Shown here: positions 14,178 to 23,048 of the stretch, one piece after another
Layout: every line of letters begins with the position of its first letter
How positions within the stretch are numbered: position 1 is the first letter of the stretch
Assembly: GCA_041441455.1 (NCBI GenBank)
Contig: JASDTB010000038.1
Location: 18,862 to 82,861, forward strand
Origin: JAFIHK01 sp041441455
GTDB lineage: Bacteria > Bacteroidota > Bacteroidia > Bacteroidales > UBA932
Length of the DNA stretch: 64,000 nt
Direction of reading: 5' to 3'
Program-made: the position numbers and the translations under genes
The notes under the pieces: model-generated
The model's input: the letters and a program-made list of their open reading frames with translations, nothing else
What the model was told of the DNA's origin: nothing
The model's database searches: none

Positions 14178-17100
14178 TTGACTAAATCAAAATCTTGTCT
14201 ATGAGGCAAGTGTGGATTTTTAGGATAAATTCTTGCTGCAACATTATACAAACCAGCTGTCTCTGGTTTTATGTTACATGTATATTTTGCTACTGAGTTT
14301 TCAATGCTAACAGGAACAAAGTCAAATCTCTCTTTGATTACCATTCTGTTATCATTATTTTGTTCCGCTATCAAGATCTCAACTCCAATATCTTCTGGAG
14401 ATAGTTCACCTAGATATAGTTCAACTTCTGCTGTGTAGTCATTTCCAAGTACCATCTCGGATTTTGCATTATCGAGTTTGATATACGAACGAACTTCGAT
14501 TAATGGCCACTCTCTTCTAACTTTCTTCTTCCAAAATGCTAGTTCACGAGCCATAGCATAATCATTTTTAACTACGTTATGATGGCGAACAGACATTGGT
14601 TCATAATACTGAACTTGATAGTCGTTCAACATTCTGTTGGTAGTGAAATTAGCTGCAACATGGGCAATTGTATTCTTTATAATCTCAATCCACTCCGAAG
14701 ATAGTCCGTTTGAATCTACATTATAGAATACAGGTGCGATATCGTTTTCGAGCATGTTGTAGATTGTTGCTGCATCTAATTCGTCTTGGAACTCAGTGTC
14801 GGAGTATGTGTTGTTCATTGGTAATGCCCAACCAGCACCCTCTTTGTATCCCTCTACCCACCATCCGTCTAGTACAGAGAAGTGCATAACTCCATTCATT
14901 ACTGCCTTTTCGCCGCTTGTTCCCGATGCTTCGAGTGGACGAGTTGGAGTATTCATCCAAATATCAACTCCTTGAACCATTTTTCGTGCAATGGTCATAT
15001 CATATCCTGGGATGAACACAATCTTTCCAATAAACTCAGGCATCAATGAAACTTCAACAATCCTCTTGATTAACTCTTGTCCGGCTTTATCTGCTGGGTG
15101 AGCCTTACCTGCAAACAGGAACTGTACAGGCATTTCTGGATTGTTTACAATTTGGTTCAGACGGTCTAGGTTTTTGAAAAGCAGATGTGCTCTTTTATAT
15201 GTTGCAAAGCGTCTTGCAAATCCGATTGTTAAGATATCGTCGCGAAGTGCCTCTTTGATTGCTACAATGTGATGAGGAGCATAGTGTGTGGTAGCTTCTG
15301 GATCGGAGAGAGACTCTTTAACTGCCTCAATAAGTTTAGTTCTTAATTTACTACGAACTGCCCAAATTCTCTCGTCTTCAACATCATAAATCCCTTGAAA
15401 ACATTTTTTATCATAGTGATGCGAAGCAAAGTCAGCTCCAAACACCTCTGAATGAATCTCTTTCCATTCTGGTGCTGTCCATGTTGGATAGTGGACACCG
15501 TTAGTTACATAACTTACGTTTAGCTCTTCTGGTAAATAACCAGGCCACATTGGAGCTAAAATGTCTTGGCTAACTTTACCATGTAACCAGCTAACACCAT
15601 TGATCTCCTGCGACATATTTGCAGCAAGAATACTCATTGAGAATTTCTCTTCTGGATCGTTGGCATGGATCTTTCCTAATGCCATCATTCCCTCCCAAGT
15701 AATCTTTAGTCTATTTGGATAGTGAGACATATATCCTCTGAGTAGATCTTCGGAGAATGAGTCGTGACCAGCTGGAACAGGTGTGTGTGTTGTAAATAGA
15801 GAAGATGATCTAACAGCCTCTACTGCCTCTCCAAATGTTAGATTCTCCTCTGCAATATACTCTCTAAGTCTCTCTAAACCAATAAACGCAGCGTGTCCTT
15901 CGTTGCAATGATAAATTTCTGCCTCTTTTTTAAGAGTTCTCAAAGCACGAATACCTCCGATTCCCAATAGCAGTTCTTGTTTTAGTCTGTTTTCCCAGTC
16001 TCCTCCATAAAGATGGTGTGTTACTGCTCTATCTTCTGGTAAGTTATCTTCGAAATCGGTATCCATCAGAATCAATTCTGTGCGTCCGATATCTACTCTC
16101 CAAAGGCGAGCATACATGTTTCTGCCTGGAAGAGCGATACTTATTGTTACCCAATTTCCCTCTTCATCTCTAACTGGAGTTACAGGTATCTTCATGAAAT
16201 CTTGTGCATCATATTGAGCAACTTGATCTCCATGTGAAGAGAGTTTTTGTGTAAAGTAGCCATATCTGTAAAGTAGTCCAACACCAGTGATTGGAACCAT
16301 TTTGTCACTTGACTCTTTTAAATAATCACCAGCAAGGATTCCCAAACCGCCAGAATAGATCTTTAATGATTTATCTAAGCCGTATTCCATACTAAAGTAA
16401 GCTACTTTAGGCCCTTGCATTTTATCTTTTTCAGACATATAAGTCTCAAAACTTGCGTATACAGAATCAAGTTTCCTTAAGAAGTCGTTGTTAGCCTCGA
16501 GCTCTTGATATCTCTTTAGACTGATTTTATCGAGCATAAGAATTGGATTTCCTTTGCTCTCTTCCCATAATTTATGATCAATTGATTCGAATAGTTCTAT
16601 AGCTTCTTGGTTCCAGCACCACCAAAGGTTTTTTGACAATGTGTCAAGATGCTGAAGCCTCTGCGGCAATTGTTTGCTGATTAGTACTCTTGCCCAGTTT
16701 GGCTTGTTAATATCTTTGATATTGCTGATGTGCTCTTTATCTTCCAGTATCACTTTTAAATCTCCTTTTTGTTGTACAATTTTACGAATTGCGGAATCGT
16801 ATGCCTGCCTGTAATAAATTATCAGGTTGTCCCAGAGTGCAATCTTAGATACCTCTCTGGCGTTTTGCTTGTAGATGTTTCTTTTTTGTTCGTCTAGTTT
16901 CGAAATTTCAATGATTTTTGAAACGATAGATGAAACTACGCGGCCATAATTGTCTTCATCTCTTTCAACTACCTCAGCGGCAGGATGGTCGGTGGTGCAG
17001 TGCGTTTGTATCCAGCTGCCAAAACCCGCAAGCGAAGTTGTTACGGTAGGCACGGCAAAGGCAAGACTTTCGAGAGGTGTATAGCCCCATGGCTCATAAT

Positions 17101-18400
17101 AAGATGGGAACACAGAAAGATCCAGCCCGGTGAGAAGACGGTAGTATGTCATATTAAAGACACCGTCATTTCCGTTAAGATAGCTTGGTACAAAGAAGAC
17201 TTTTACCTTGTCTCCCTCCTTGTTGAAAAGATTTAACTCTTTTAACCTGTTGTTTATTCTGTCGTAATCTGCTTCGTGCAGATAATGAGTTGAGTTTGTC
17301 TTGTAATTTGAACCATTTTTTAGCTTATTCAGAAGCTCTTTGTCAGGTCCATTATGTCCTGCAGGTATAAACAGGAATGCAAGTACCTCTCTTTCGAGAC
17401 GGTTACTATTCTTGAGATCGGCTAAAGAGTCCAAGAACACATCTATACCTTTATTCTTATATTCATAACGGCCACCTGTGCCGATTATAAGAGCATTCTC
17501 AGATACTTTTGTTCCTGACATTACAGCTGCCATATTGATCATGGCTGCTCTTGCCTCTCTTTCATCAGATTTTAAATCGGCACCATCTGGGATAAAATTC
17601 TCCTCAAAACCATTTGGGGTAATTATATCCACATCTTTGCCAATAAGATATTTACATTCATTAGCGGTAATTTCGCTAACTGTTGTAAAGACGTCGGAAT
17701 TCAAAGCTGAGACCTTCTCCAATGAGTGTTTTGCCATTACATTGAACTCTCTTGCTTTGTCATCAGATTTATACTCTTGCAGTTTACCATAAAGCGGTAA
17801 ATTATTTCCTGCAAGACATCTTCCTATTACAGTTGCGTGAGTTGTAAATACCTTTCCTACAGGTACTTTTTTGTCTTTAAGATACAATAATCCAGATCCA
17901 GTCATCCATTCATGGAATTGAACAACTGATTTTTTTCCTGGAGCAACATTGTAATGAATAAAACTTTCGATGACCTTTCCAGCTGCATAGCCGAAAAGTA
18001 CTGACTCTACATAGTCCCATTGACCACTCAAAGAGTCTAGTGTGAATTTTTTCCAGAAATCGGTAAGGATCTCATCTTTCTTTGAGATAAAGTTGCTGAA
18101 ATCGACGAGGATTGCAATTGGCTCTCCTACAACATTCCATCTTCCAACCCTTACCCTTAGCCCCTCTTCGGATGCCCTACCTCTCCAAGTCCTGAATAAG
18201 GTATGATCTTCTGTGAATTCTGGATTCTGGGCGGTATCGCGCCAGACATCGGGGCCTATTAAAATATGTCGGTTTTCAAGATCTTTTGCAAGATTCAGTG
18301 CCTTTGTGGCAACTACGGTGTGAATCCCACCGATCTTGTTGCAAACCTCCCAGCTTACTTCGAACAAATAGTCGGGTTGTTGAATTTTGTTTACAGACAT
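14168..18400 (-). CDS. Fused glycogen synthase (GT3-like) and alpha-glucan phosphorylase (GT35)
   Basis: A 1410-residue two-enzyme fusion. Residues 1 to about 545 are a eukaryote-like glycogen synthase: VSWEVCNKIGGIHTV at the N-terminus and the GT3 block FPSYYEPWGYTPLESLAFA near residue 430-450. Residues 570-690 match the DUF3417 N-domain of GlgP-type phosphorylases (NLWWCWNQEA). The GT35 catalytic domain follows, with the cofactor site GTSGEKAVMNG; Lys1165 (codon at 14906-14908) is the predicted pyridoxal phosphate lysine. The C-terminal 100 residues look like a beta-sandwich. One chain thus holds both the elongating and phosphorolytic activities for storage glucan. It ends the five-gene glycan cluster and overlaps ribF. 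Both active sites look intact; how they are kept from a futile cycle is not evident. Confidence 0.93.
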   Translation of the reverse strand: MSVNKIQQPDYLFEVSWEVCNKIGGIHTVVATKALNLAKDLENRHILIGPDVWRDTAQNPEFTEDHTLFRTWRGRASEEGLRVRVGRWNVVGEPIAILVDFSNFISKKDEILTDFWKKFTLDSLSGQWDYVESVLFGYAAGKVIESFIHYNVAPGKKSVVQFHEWMTGSGLLYLKDKKVPVGKVFTTHATVIGRCLAGNNLPLYGKLQEYKSDDKAREFNVMAKHSLEKVSALNSDVFTTVSEITANECKYLIGKDVDIITPNGFEENFIPDGADLKSDEREARAAMINMAAVMSGTKVSENALIIGTGGRYEYKNKGIDVFLDSLADLKNSNRLEREVLAFLFIPAGHNGPDKELLNKLKNGSNYKTNSTHYLHEADYDRINNRLKELNLFNKEGDKVKVFFVPSYLNGNDGVFNMTYYRLLTGLDLSVFPSYYEPWGYTPLESLAFAVPTVTTSLAGFGSWIQTHCTTDHPAAEVVERDEDNYGRVVSSIVSKIIEISKLDEQKRNIYKQNAREVSKIALWDNLIIYYRQAYDSAIRKIVQQKGDLKVILEDKEHISNIKDINKPNWARVLISKQLPQRLQHLDTLSKNLWWCWNQEAIELFESIDHKLWEESKGNPILMLDKISLKRYQELEANNDFLRKLDSVYASFETYMSEKDKMQGPKVAYFSMEYGLDKSLKIYSGGLGILAGDYLKESSDKMVPITGVGLLYRYGYFTQKLSSHGDQVAQYDAQDFMKIPVTPVRDEEGNWVTISIALPGRNMYARLWRVDIGRTELILMDTDFEDNLPEDRAVTHHLYGGDWENRLKQELLLGIGGIRALRTLKKEAEIYHCNEGHAAFIGLERLREYIAEENLTFGEAVEAVRSSSLFTTHTPVPAGHDSFSEDLLRGYMSHYPNRLKITWEGMMALGKIHANDPEEKFSMSILAANMSQEINGVSWLHGKVSQDILAPMWPGYLPEELNVSYVTNGVHYPTWTAPEWKEIHSEVFGADFASHHYDKKCFQGIYDVEDERIWAVRSKLRTKLIEAVKESLSDPEATTHYAPHHIVAIKEALRDDILTIGFARRFATYKRAHLLFKNLDRLNQIVNNPEMPVQFLFAGKAHPADKAGQELIKRIVEVSLMPEFIGKIVFIPGYDMTIARKMVQGVDIWMNTPTRPLEASGTSGEKAVMNGVMHFSVLDGWWVEGYKEGAGWALPMNNTYSDTEFQDELDAATIYNMLENDIAPVFYNVDSNGLSSEWIEIIKNTIAHVAANFTTNRMLNDYQVQYYEPMSVRHHNVVKNDYAMARELAFWKKKVRREWPLIEVRSYIKLDNAKSEMVLGNDYTAEVELYLGELSPEDIGVEILIAEQNNDNRMVIKERFDFVPVSIENSVAKYTCNIKPETAGLYNVAARIYPKNPHLPHRQDFDLVKWL

Positions 18401-18441
18401 AGGTTTTTTGCTATTTTTAATTACTTTGCTGCCTGTAAAAA

Positions 18442-19770
18442 CTACTTCTTAGTATCTCTCTTTTTCAATTGATTTACAGGCTTTTTACTACTACTTTCGG
18501 CTGCTTTCCTTTTCTCCTTTTTTTCGTCGTTTTTTTGGTTTTCGGTCGCAATATTAATAATACTTTTTAAATTATTGCTATTTTCTCCCCTTTCTACTCT
18601 AATCATAAAATCACTTAAAACATTCATATAATTTATAAATGCTTCATATGGAGTATCGTATGGGTTAAAATATTTATGTACCGCACCATCAGAGAAAAAT
18701 TTTGTGCACATGTAATAAAAATGGTCACTCTCCTGAAGTCGGCGGAAATCCGAGAGTAGAGTCTTATCATTTGAGCTATTTACCTTATTTTCTACAGAGT
18801 ATAGCTTATTGAATGCCTCATTTTGAAGTTCATTTCCCAACCAGGCACTTGTATCTCGCTCTTCATCTGCCCAAGAAATTGCATAAGGGACGTGAAGTGG
18901 TGCAACTGGCTGGTGTTTTGCAACTACTTGCGAAGGGGTTAGAAACTCAAATTCAGTATTATTTATGATTGATTGAGGTAGATGTTTCATGAATTCAAAG
19001 ATTCCAGTTGTAGCACTTTGGTGCTCTCCAAATGTCTCGTAATCCATAAATAGATTAACGATTTCATCTTTTTCAAGTGCTTGTGAAATCCACGTTGTAT
19101 ATTTTTCGGAACTTAATGGCCAATGTGCCCAACTTTTATCTGAAAAACGGAAAGCAATATCATCACTAAGTGTAAAGTTCTTCAAAAGAAGTTTAAGCCT
19201 AGGATTAATTGCATTTGTATACAGATAGTTAGGACTTTTCCATCCTAATATATGCTTAGCTCCCTCTGTCAACATTCCCAAATAGCCCATATCTGCTACC
19301 ATTGCCCCTATTTCGTCGGAATAGATGAGCTCTGTATTTCTGAAAACCTTTGGTTTTAATCCAAAGAGGCGTTCTATTGTATCGTTATGCATCTTTACCT
19401 GTGCTTTGAACTCATTTGGAGAGACAAGCGATGCAAGTGAATGTGCGCATGTCTCAGCTAAAAATTCAACACAACCTGTATCTGCAAGTTTTTTAAATGA
19501 GTCTATAACCTCAGGATAGTATCTTTCAAATTGATCTAAAGCTACTTTCGAGATAGAGTATGAAATTCTGAAAGCACCTTTATGCTTTTCGATCAGGTCG
19601 AGCATGAGCCTATTTGCTGGAAGATAACATTTGTCGGCAACTCTTCTTAGAATTGTCTTATTGGCAAAGTCATCGTAGTAATAAGACTCTTTTCCGATAT
19701 CAAAAAACCTGTACTGCCTCAGTCTGTCGGGCTGATGTACCTGAAAATAGAAACAAATTGTCTTCTTCAT
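18442..19770 (-). CDS. Glycoside hydrolase family 57 protein
   Basis: A 442-residue GH57 enzyme, a family of alpha-amylases, 4-alpha-glucanotransferases and branching enzymes. The N-terminal FYFQVHQPDRLRQY is the GH57 region 1 (HQP). FRNTELIYSD carries the predicted nucleophile Glu, and LFMDYETFGEHQ carries the acid/base Asp in region 4. No signal peptide, so it acts in the cytoplasm on storage glucan. The last 40 residues are low-complexity and very Lys-rich (KKEKRKAAESSSKK), probably disordered. It lies between the GT4 gene and the fused synthase/phosphorylase, with 10 and 41 bases of spacing. Exact reaction within GH57 cannot be assigned. Confidence 0.92.
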   Translation of the reverse strand: MKKTICFYFQVHQPDRLRQYRFFDIGKESYYYDDFANKTILRRVADKCYLPANRLMLDLIEKHKGAFRISYSISKVALDQFERYYPEVIDSFKKLADTGCVEFLAETCAHSLASLVSPNEFKAQVKMHNDTIERLFGLKPKVFRNTELIYSDEIGAMVADMGYLGMLTEGAKHILGWKSPNYLYTNAINPRLKLLLKNFTLSDDIAFRFSDKSWAHWPLSSEKYTTWISQALEKDEIVNLFMDYETFGEHQSATTGIFEFMKHLPQSIINNTEFEFLTPSQVVAKHQPVAPLHVPYAISWADEERDTSAWLGNELQNEAFNKLYSVENKVNSSNDKTLLSDFRRLQESDHFYYMCTKFFSDGAVHKYFNPYDTPYEAFINYMNVLSDFMIRVERGENSNNLKSIINIATENQKNDEKKEKRKAAESSSKKPVNQLKKRDTKK

Positions 19771-19780
19771 AACTCAATCT

Positions 19781-21067
19781 TTACTTTCTTTTTACAGCTT
19801 TCGCGTATATGTTCTTAATTTGCAGTGCGGCATTATCCCATTTAAGGGCATTAACTTCGTCTAACCCGCATCTTACTGCCATTTCGGAGATAGATGGATA
19901 GGCTAGCAAAGCGTAAATGGCGTCGGCCATTGCATCAATATCCCAAAAGTCAACTTTAATCGCATGGTGTAACACTTCGGCAACTCCAGACTGTTTTGAG
20001 ATAATCGTAGGTACGTTTGCCCTCATAGCCTCTAATGGAGAGATACCAAATGGCTCAGAAACTGAAGGCATTACATAGACATCGGAGTGAGCAAACATCT
20101 TCTTTACGTCGTCGCCTCTGAGGAATCCTGTAAAGTGGAATCGGTCTGCAATTCCTAATCTCGCTACCCGTCTTATAGACTTATTGAGAAGGTCTCCGCT
20201 TCCTGCCATCACAAATCGCGCATTAGGGTAGCGTTTCAATACTTTGGCAGCAGCTTCAATAAAATATTCAGGACCTTTTTGGAAGGTAATCCTTCCAAGA
20301 AAAGTCACAATTTTGTCTTTAGTTCCTCTATCGACATTCAGCTCTTTGAATCCGTCAAAATCTACGGCATTATGCACTGTCACAACTTTAGAGGGGCTGA
20401 TACCATATTTTGTGATTACGATATTTCTTGTCAGATTACTTACTGCCACTACTACATCTGCCTCTTTCATTCCCATCTTCTCTATATCGTACACCTCTGT
20501 ATTTACGTTTTCTCCACTCCTATCAAACTCAGTAGCATGTACATGGACTACTAATGGTTTCCCTGTCAATCTTTTGGCAGCAATACCAGCAAGATAGGTC
20601 AACCAGTCGTGTGCATGGATGACTTCGAAATTGTGTCTAAGAGCAATCTCTCCCGCAACCATTGCATAACGCACCACCTCCTCCATGAGGTTTTTACCGT
20701 ACTTGCCAGAAAACTGAAATTTTTGTCCAAAATGCATTTTGTAATCAGTAATCTGCCCCTTCATATTTTGCTCCACCATGTCGGTAAAAAGCTCTGGATC
20801 AACGTATGGAACAAGATTTGCCCCTATTCTGAGAAATTGTACTTTATCTAAAAACTCTTTAACATTTTTACAACTCTCAGAAACAGCAACATCACTTGCA
20901 TTAATGATTTCAGCAGCACTTTTATCTTCGTCACCCGATGCAGAAGGCATTACAAACAGTACTTCAACTCCTTGGTTTGCCAACCCTTTTGTAAGTCCAT
21001 AGCAAGCCGTTCCCAGTCCTCCAGAGATATGCGGAGGGAATTCCCATCCAAACATCAATACCTTCAT
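19781..21067 (-). CDS. GT4-family glycosyltransferase, glycogen synthase-like
   Basis: A 428-residue GT-B glycosyltransferase. The N-terminus MFGWEFPPHISGGLGTACYG is the donor/acceptor loop typical of glycogen synthase-like GT4 enzymes, and the C-terminal half holds GRITFQKGPEYFIEAA and the nucleotide-sugar motif EPFGISPLEAM. It is probably a soluble alpha-glucan synthase or starter enzyme using ADP- or UDP-glucose. The ATG overlaps the stop of the debranching enzyme gene as ATGA (21064-21067), a sign of translational coupling. With the GT3 domain of the fusion gene this makes two candidate glucan synthases in one operon. Confidence 0.92.
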   Translation of the reverse strand: MKVLMFGWEFPPHISGGLGTACYGLTKGLANQGVEVLFVMPSASGDEDKSAAEIINASDVAVSESCKNVKEFLDKVQFLRIGANLVPYVDPELFTDMVEQNMKGQITDYKMHFGQKFQFSGKYGKNLMEEVVRYAMVAGEIALRHNFEVIHAHDWLTYLAGIAAKRLTGKPLVVHVHATEFDRSGENVNTEVYDIEKMGMKEADVVVAVSNLTRNIVITKYGISPSKVVTVHNAVDFDGFKELNVDRGTKDKIVTFLGRITFQKGPEYFIEAAAKVLKRYPNARFVMAGSGDLLNKSIRRVARLGIADRFHFTGFLRGDDVKKMFAHSDVYVMPSVSEPFGISPLEAMRANVPTIISKQSGVAEVLHHAIKVDFWDIDAMADAIYALLAYPSISEMAVRCGLDEVNALKWDNAALQIKNIYAKAVKRK

Positions 21068-22995
21068 AGCACCAAGTTTTTATATTGTTCAATTAATTTT
21101 ATTGATCTTAGGATCTCTGCCACACTATTTGAATATGATGGGCAACCATGTGGCTGATATGGTGGATCTCCATCGTAAACCTCAGAGATAGAACCGATAC
21201 AATGGACATTCATATCCTCTTCGAATGCTTGTACCAACTCTTCTGCCTTTCTTATAAAACTCTTTCCATAGAGCTTTAATGATGCCTCAATGTAGAAGCC
21301 TAACAGCCAGACTCTCGTTGTGCCTTGATGGTATGCTAAATCACGTGAAGTTTGGTCTCCATCATACTCCGATTTATAGCTAGGATTCATTGGTGATAAT
21401 GTTCTTAGTCCACGAGATGTTAATAGCTCTTTGGTAACATTCTGGAGAATTTTTGCTTTATGCTCATCCGATATTGGTGAGTAGTCGAATGCACATGTAA
21501 ACATCTGATTAGGTCGGCAGAATCTGTTTTGACCCTCTGGACCTACATAATCAGCAAGACTCTCTTGCGATTCAATCCAAAAAGCTTTAGAGAAATTTTT
21601 CTCAACAGCTTTCTTTACCCATATCCAATTATTTACTGTCTTTGTATCTTCTGCAGACTCGGCAAGCTCTATAATAAAACAGATTGCGTTGTACCACAAA
21701 GAGTTTAGCTCTACCTGGTATCCTGCCCTCTCTGTAACTGGTTTTCCTCCCACATATGCATCCATCCAACTTAAAGCCTTACCAGGCTCTTCTGCCCAAA
21801 GCAACCCAGTTTCATGCATTGTTACTCTATTTCTTGAGCAATCGCAATACGAACCTAGAACTGCTTTCATAATATTTTTATATCTCTTCCACACTTCGGC
21901 ACTGTTTCCACAGGCTTTTGCATATTGTTGAAGTGTCCAAAAGAACCATAATGACACATCGGGCTGAATTGTATCTCCTGTCAACTTATCTGCCTCATGT
22001 TTTACAATTGTATCTATAACAGCTCTAAAAGTGTCTAAATCTCCATCTGCATAATAGGTTAATCCCGGAGCTGCAATCAATGTGTCGCGAAGGTTTTTGT
22101 CTAACCATGGGTAACCTGCATATATTGAGGTCTTACCCTCTCTCTCCATAATAAACTGTTTGGCAGTAATTTTAAGAGTATTCTCGTAACTATCGCGATG
22201 TCTGCGGGCAGACATGTGTTTCAAGAACTCTTGATTGAACCTAGTGGGCTTCTCCTCATTGATAGAGGCTGAAAAAATAACTGTTTGCCCCTTTTTAAGA
22301 GGAAACTCGAAATATCCAGGGACGAAAAGATCCTCTTTAGACTCAAAGGCTCTCCGGCTCTCCTCTTTGTACTCTACATTGTAGTACCAATCTGGATTTG
22401 AAATGAATTCAGAATCGGTATTGAGTTGCAGACTCAGTTCTGGAAATCCTTGGTACATACAGAAGCTTCTCCCTTTGGCTACCTCTTTATATTTGGTGTT
22501 TGCCGATGTATTGGCTTTTGATAGGTTGTGTATGTTTCTAAAAGCAAGAAATGGCTTAAGCCTCATTATCGTTGGAGAGTGCGCCTCGAGTAGAGTGTAT
22601 TGGATAAAAATCTGCTCTTTGTTATATGCCAATAACATAACTTTTCGCAAAACCATTCCTCCGACTCTATATGTCAGAGCAACACATTTATCAACTTCGA
22701 AGTCTACAATGTACTTATGGCCTCTTGGTTCATAAATATCACCATAGCGATGAATTCCAAGGTTGAACTCTTTTTGATGCTGAATAAGGGTCTCATCGAG
22801 AGACGAGAGTAAAACATGCTTTTCATCTCCAAATTGCTTTAAGGGAACAATCAGCAGACCATGATATTTTCTGGTATTGCAGCCTGAAATTGTTGTGTAG
22901 GTATAACCGCCGGCGTGGTTGCTTGCAAGAAACTCCCTTTTGAGGGAGTATTCCAAATTTACAAGCTCTGCCTTGTTAAACTTTAAGTAAGCCAT
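21064..22995 (-). CDS. Glycogen debranching enzyme (amylo-alpha-1,6-glucosidase type, GH133)
   Basis: A 643-residue cytoplasmic enzyme removing alpha-1,6 branches. The N-terminal beta-sandwich has REFLASNHAGGYTYTTISGCNTRKYHGLL (around residues 19-47), a hallmark of bacterial debranching enzymes. The C-terminal (alpha/alpha)6 barrel holds YAGYPWLDKNLRDTLIAAPG, a Trp/Asp-rich catalytic region, and ends with AYHQGTTRVWLLGFYIEA. Length is standard for the family. It is preceded by glgB (53-base gap) and coupled to the GT4 gene. The gap shows no clean terminator or promoter, so the operon appears continuous. Confidence 0.95.
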   Translation of the reverse strand: MAYLKFNKAELVNLEYSLKREFLASNHAGGYTYTTISGCNTRKYHGLLIVPLKQFGDEKHVLLSSLDETLIQHQKEFNLGIHRYGDIYEPRGHKYIVDFEVDKCVALTYRVGGMVLRKVMLLAYNKEQIFIQYTLLEAHSPTIMRLKPFLAFRNIHNLSKANTSANTKYKEVAKGRSFCMYQGFPELSLQLNTDSEFISNPDWYYNVEYKEESRRAFESKEDLFVPGYFEFPLKKGQTVIFSASINEEKPTRFNQEFLKHMSARRHRDSYENTLKITAKQFIMEREGKTSIYAGYPWLDKNLRDTLIAAPGLTYYADGDLDTFRAVIDTIVKHEADKLTGDTIQPDVSLWFFWTLQQYAKACGNSAEVWKRYKNIMKAVLGSYCDCSRNRVTMHETGLLWAEEPGKALSWMDAYVGGKPVTERAGYQVELNSLWYNAICFIIELAESAEDTKTVNNWIWVKKAVEKNFSKAFWIESQESLADYVGPEGQNRFCRPNQMFTCAFDYSPISDEHKAKILQNVTKELLTSRGLRTLSPMNPSYKSEYDGDQTSRDLAYHQGTTRVWLLGFYIEASLKLYGKSFIRKAEELVQAFEEDMNVHCIGSISEVYDGDPPYQPHGCPSYSNSVAEILRSIKLIEQYKNLVL

Positions 22996-23048
22996 ATTTT
23001 GAACTGTATTTATCGCAAGTTACGAAAAAATTGTTACAATTTTGTTAA

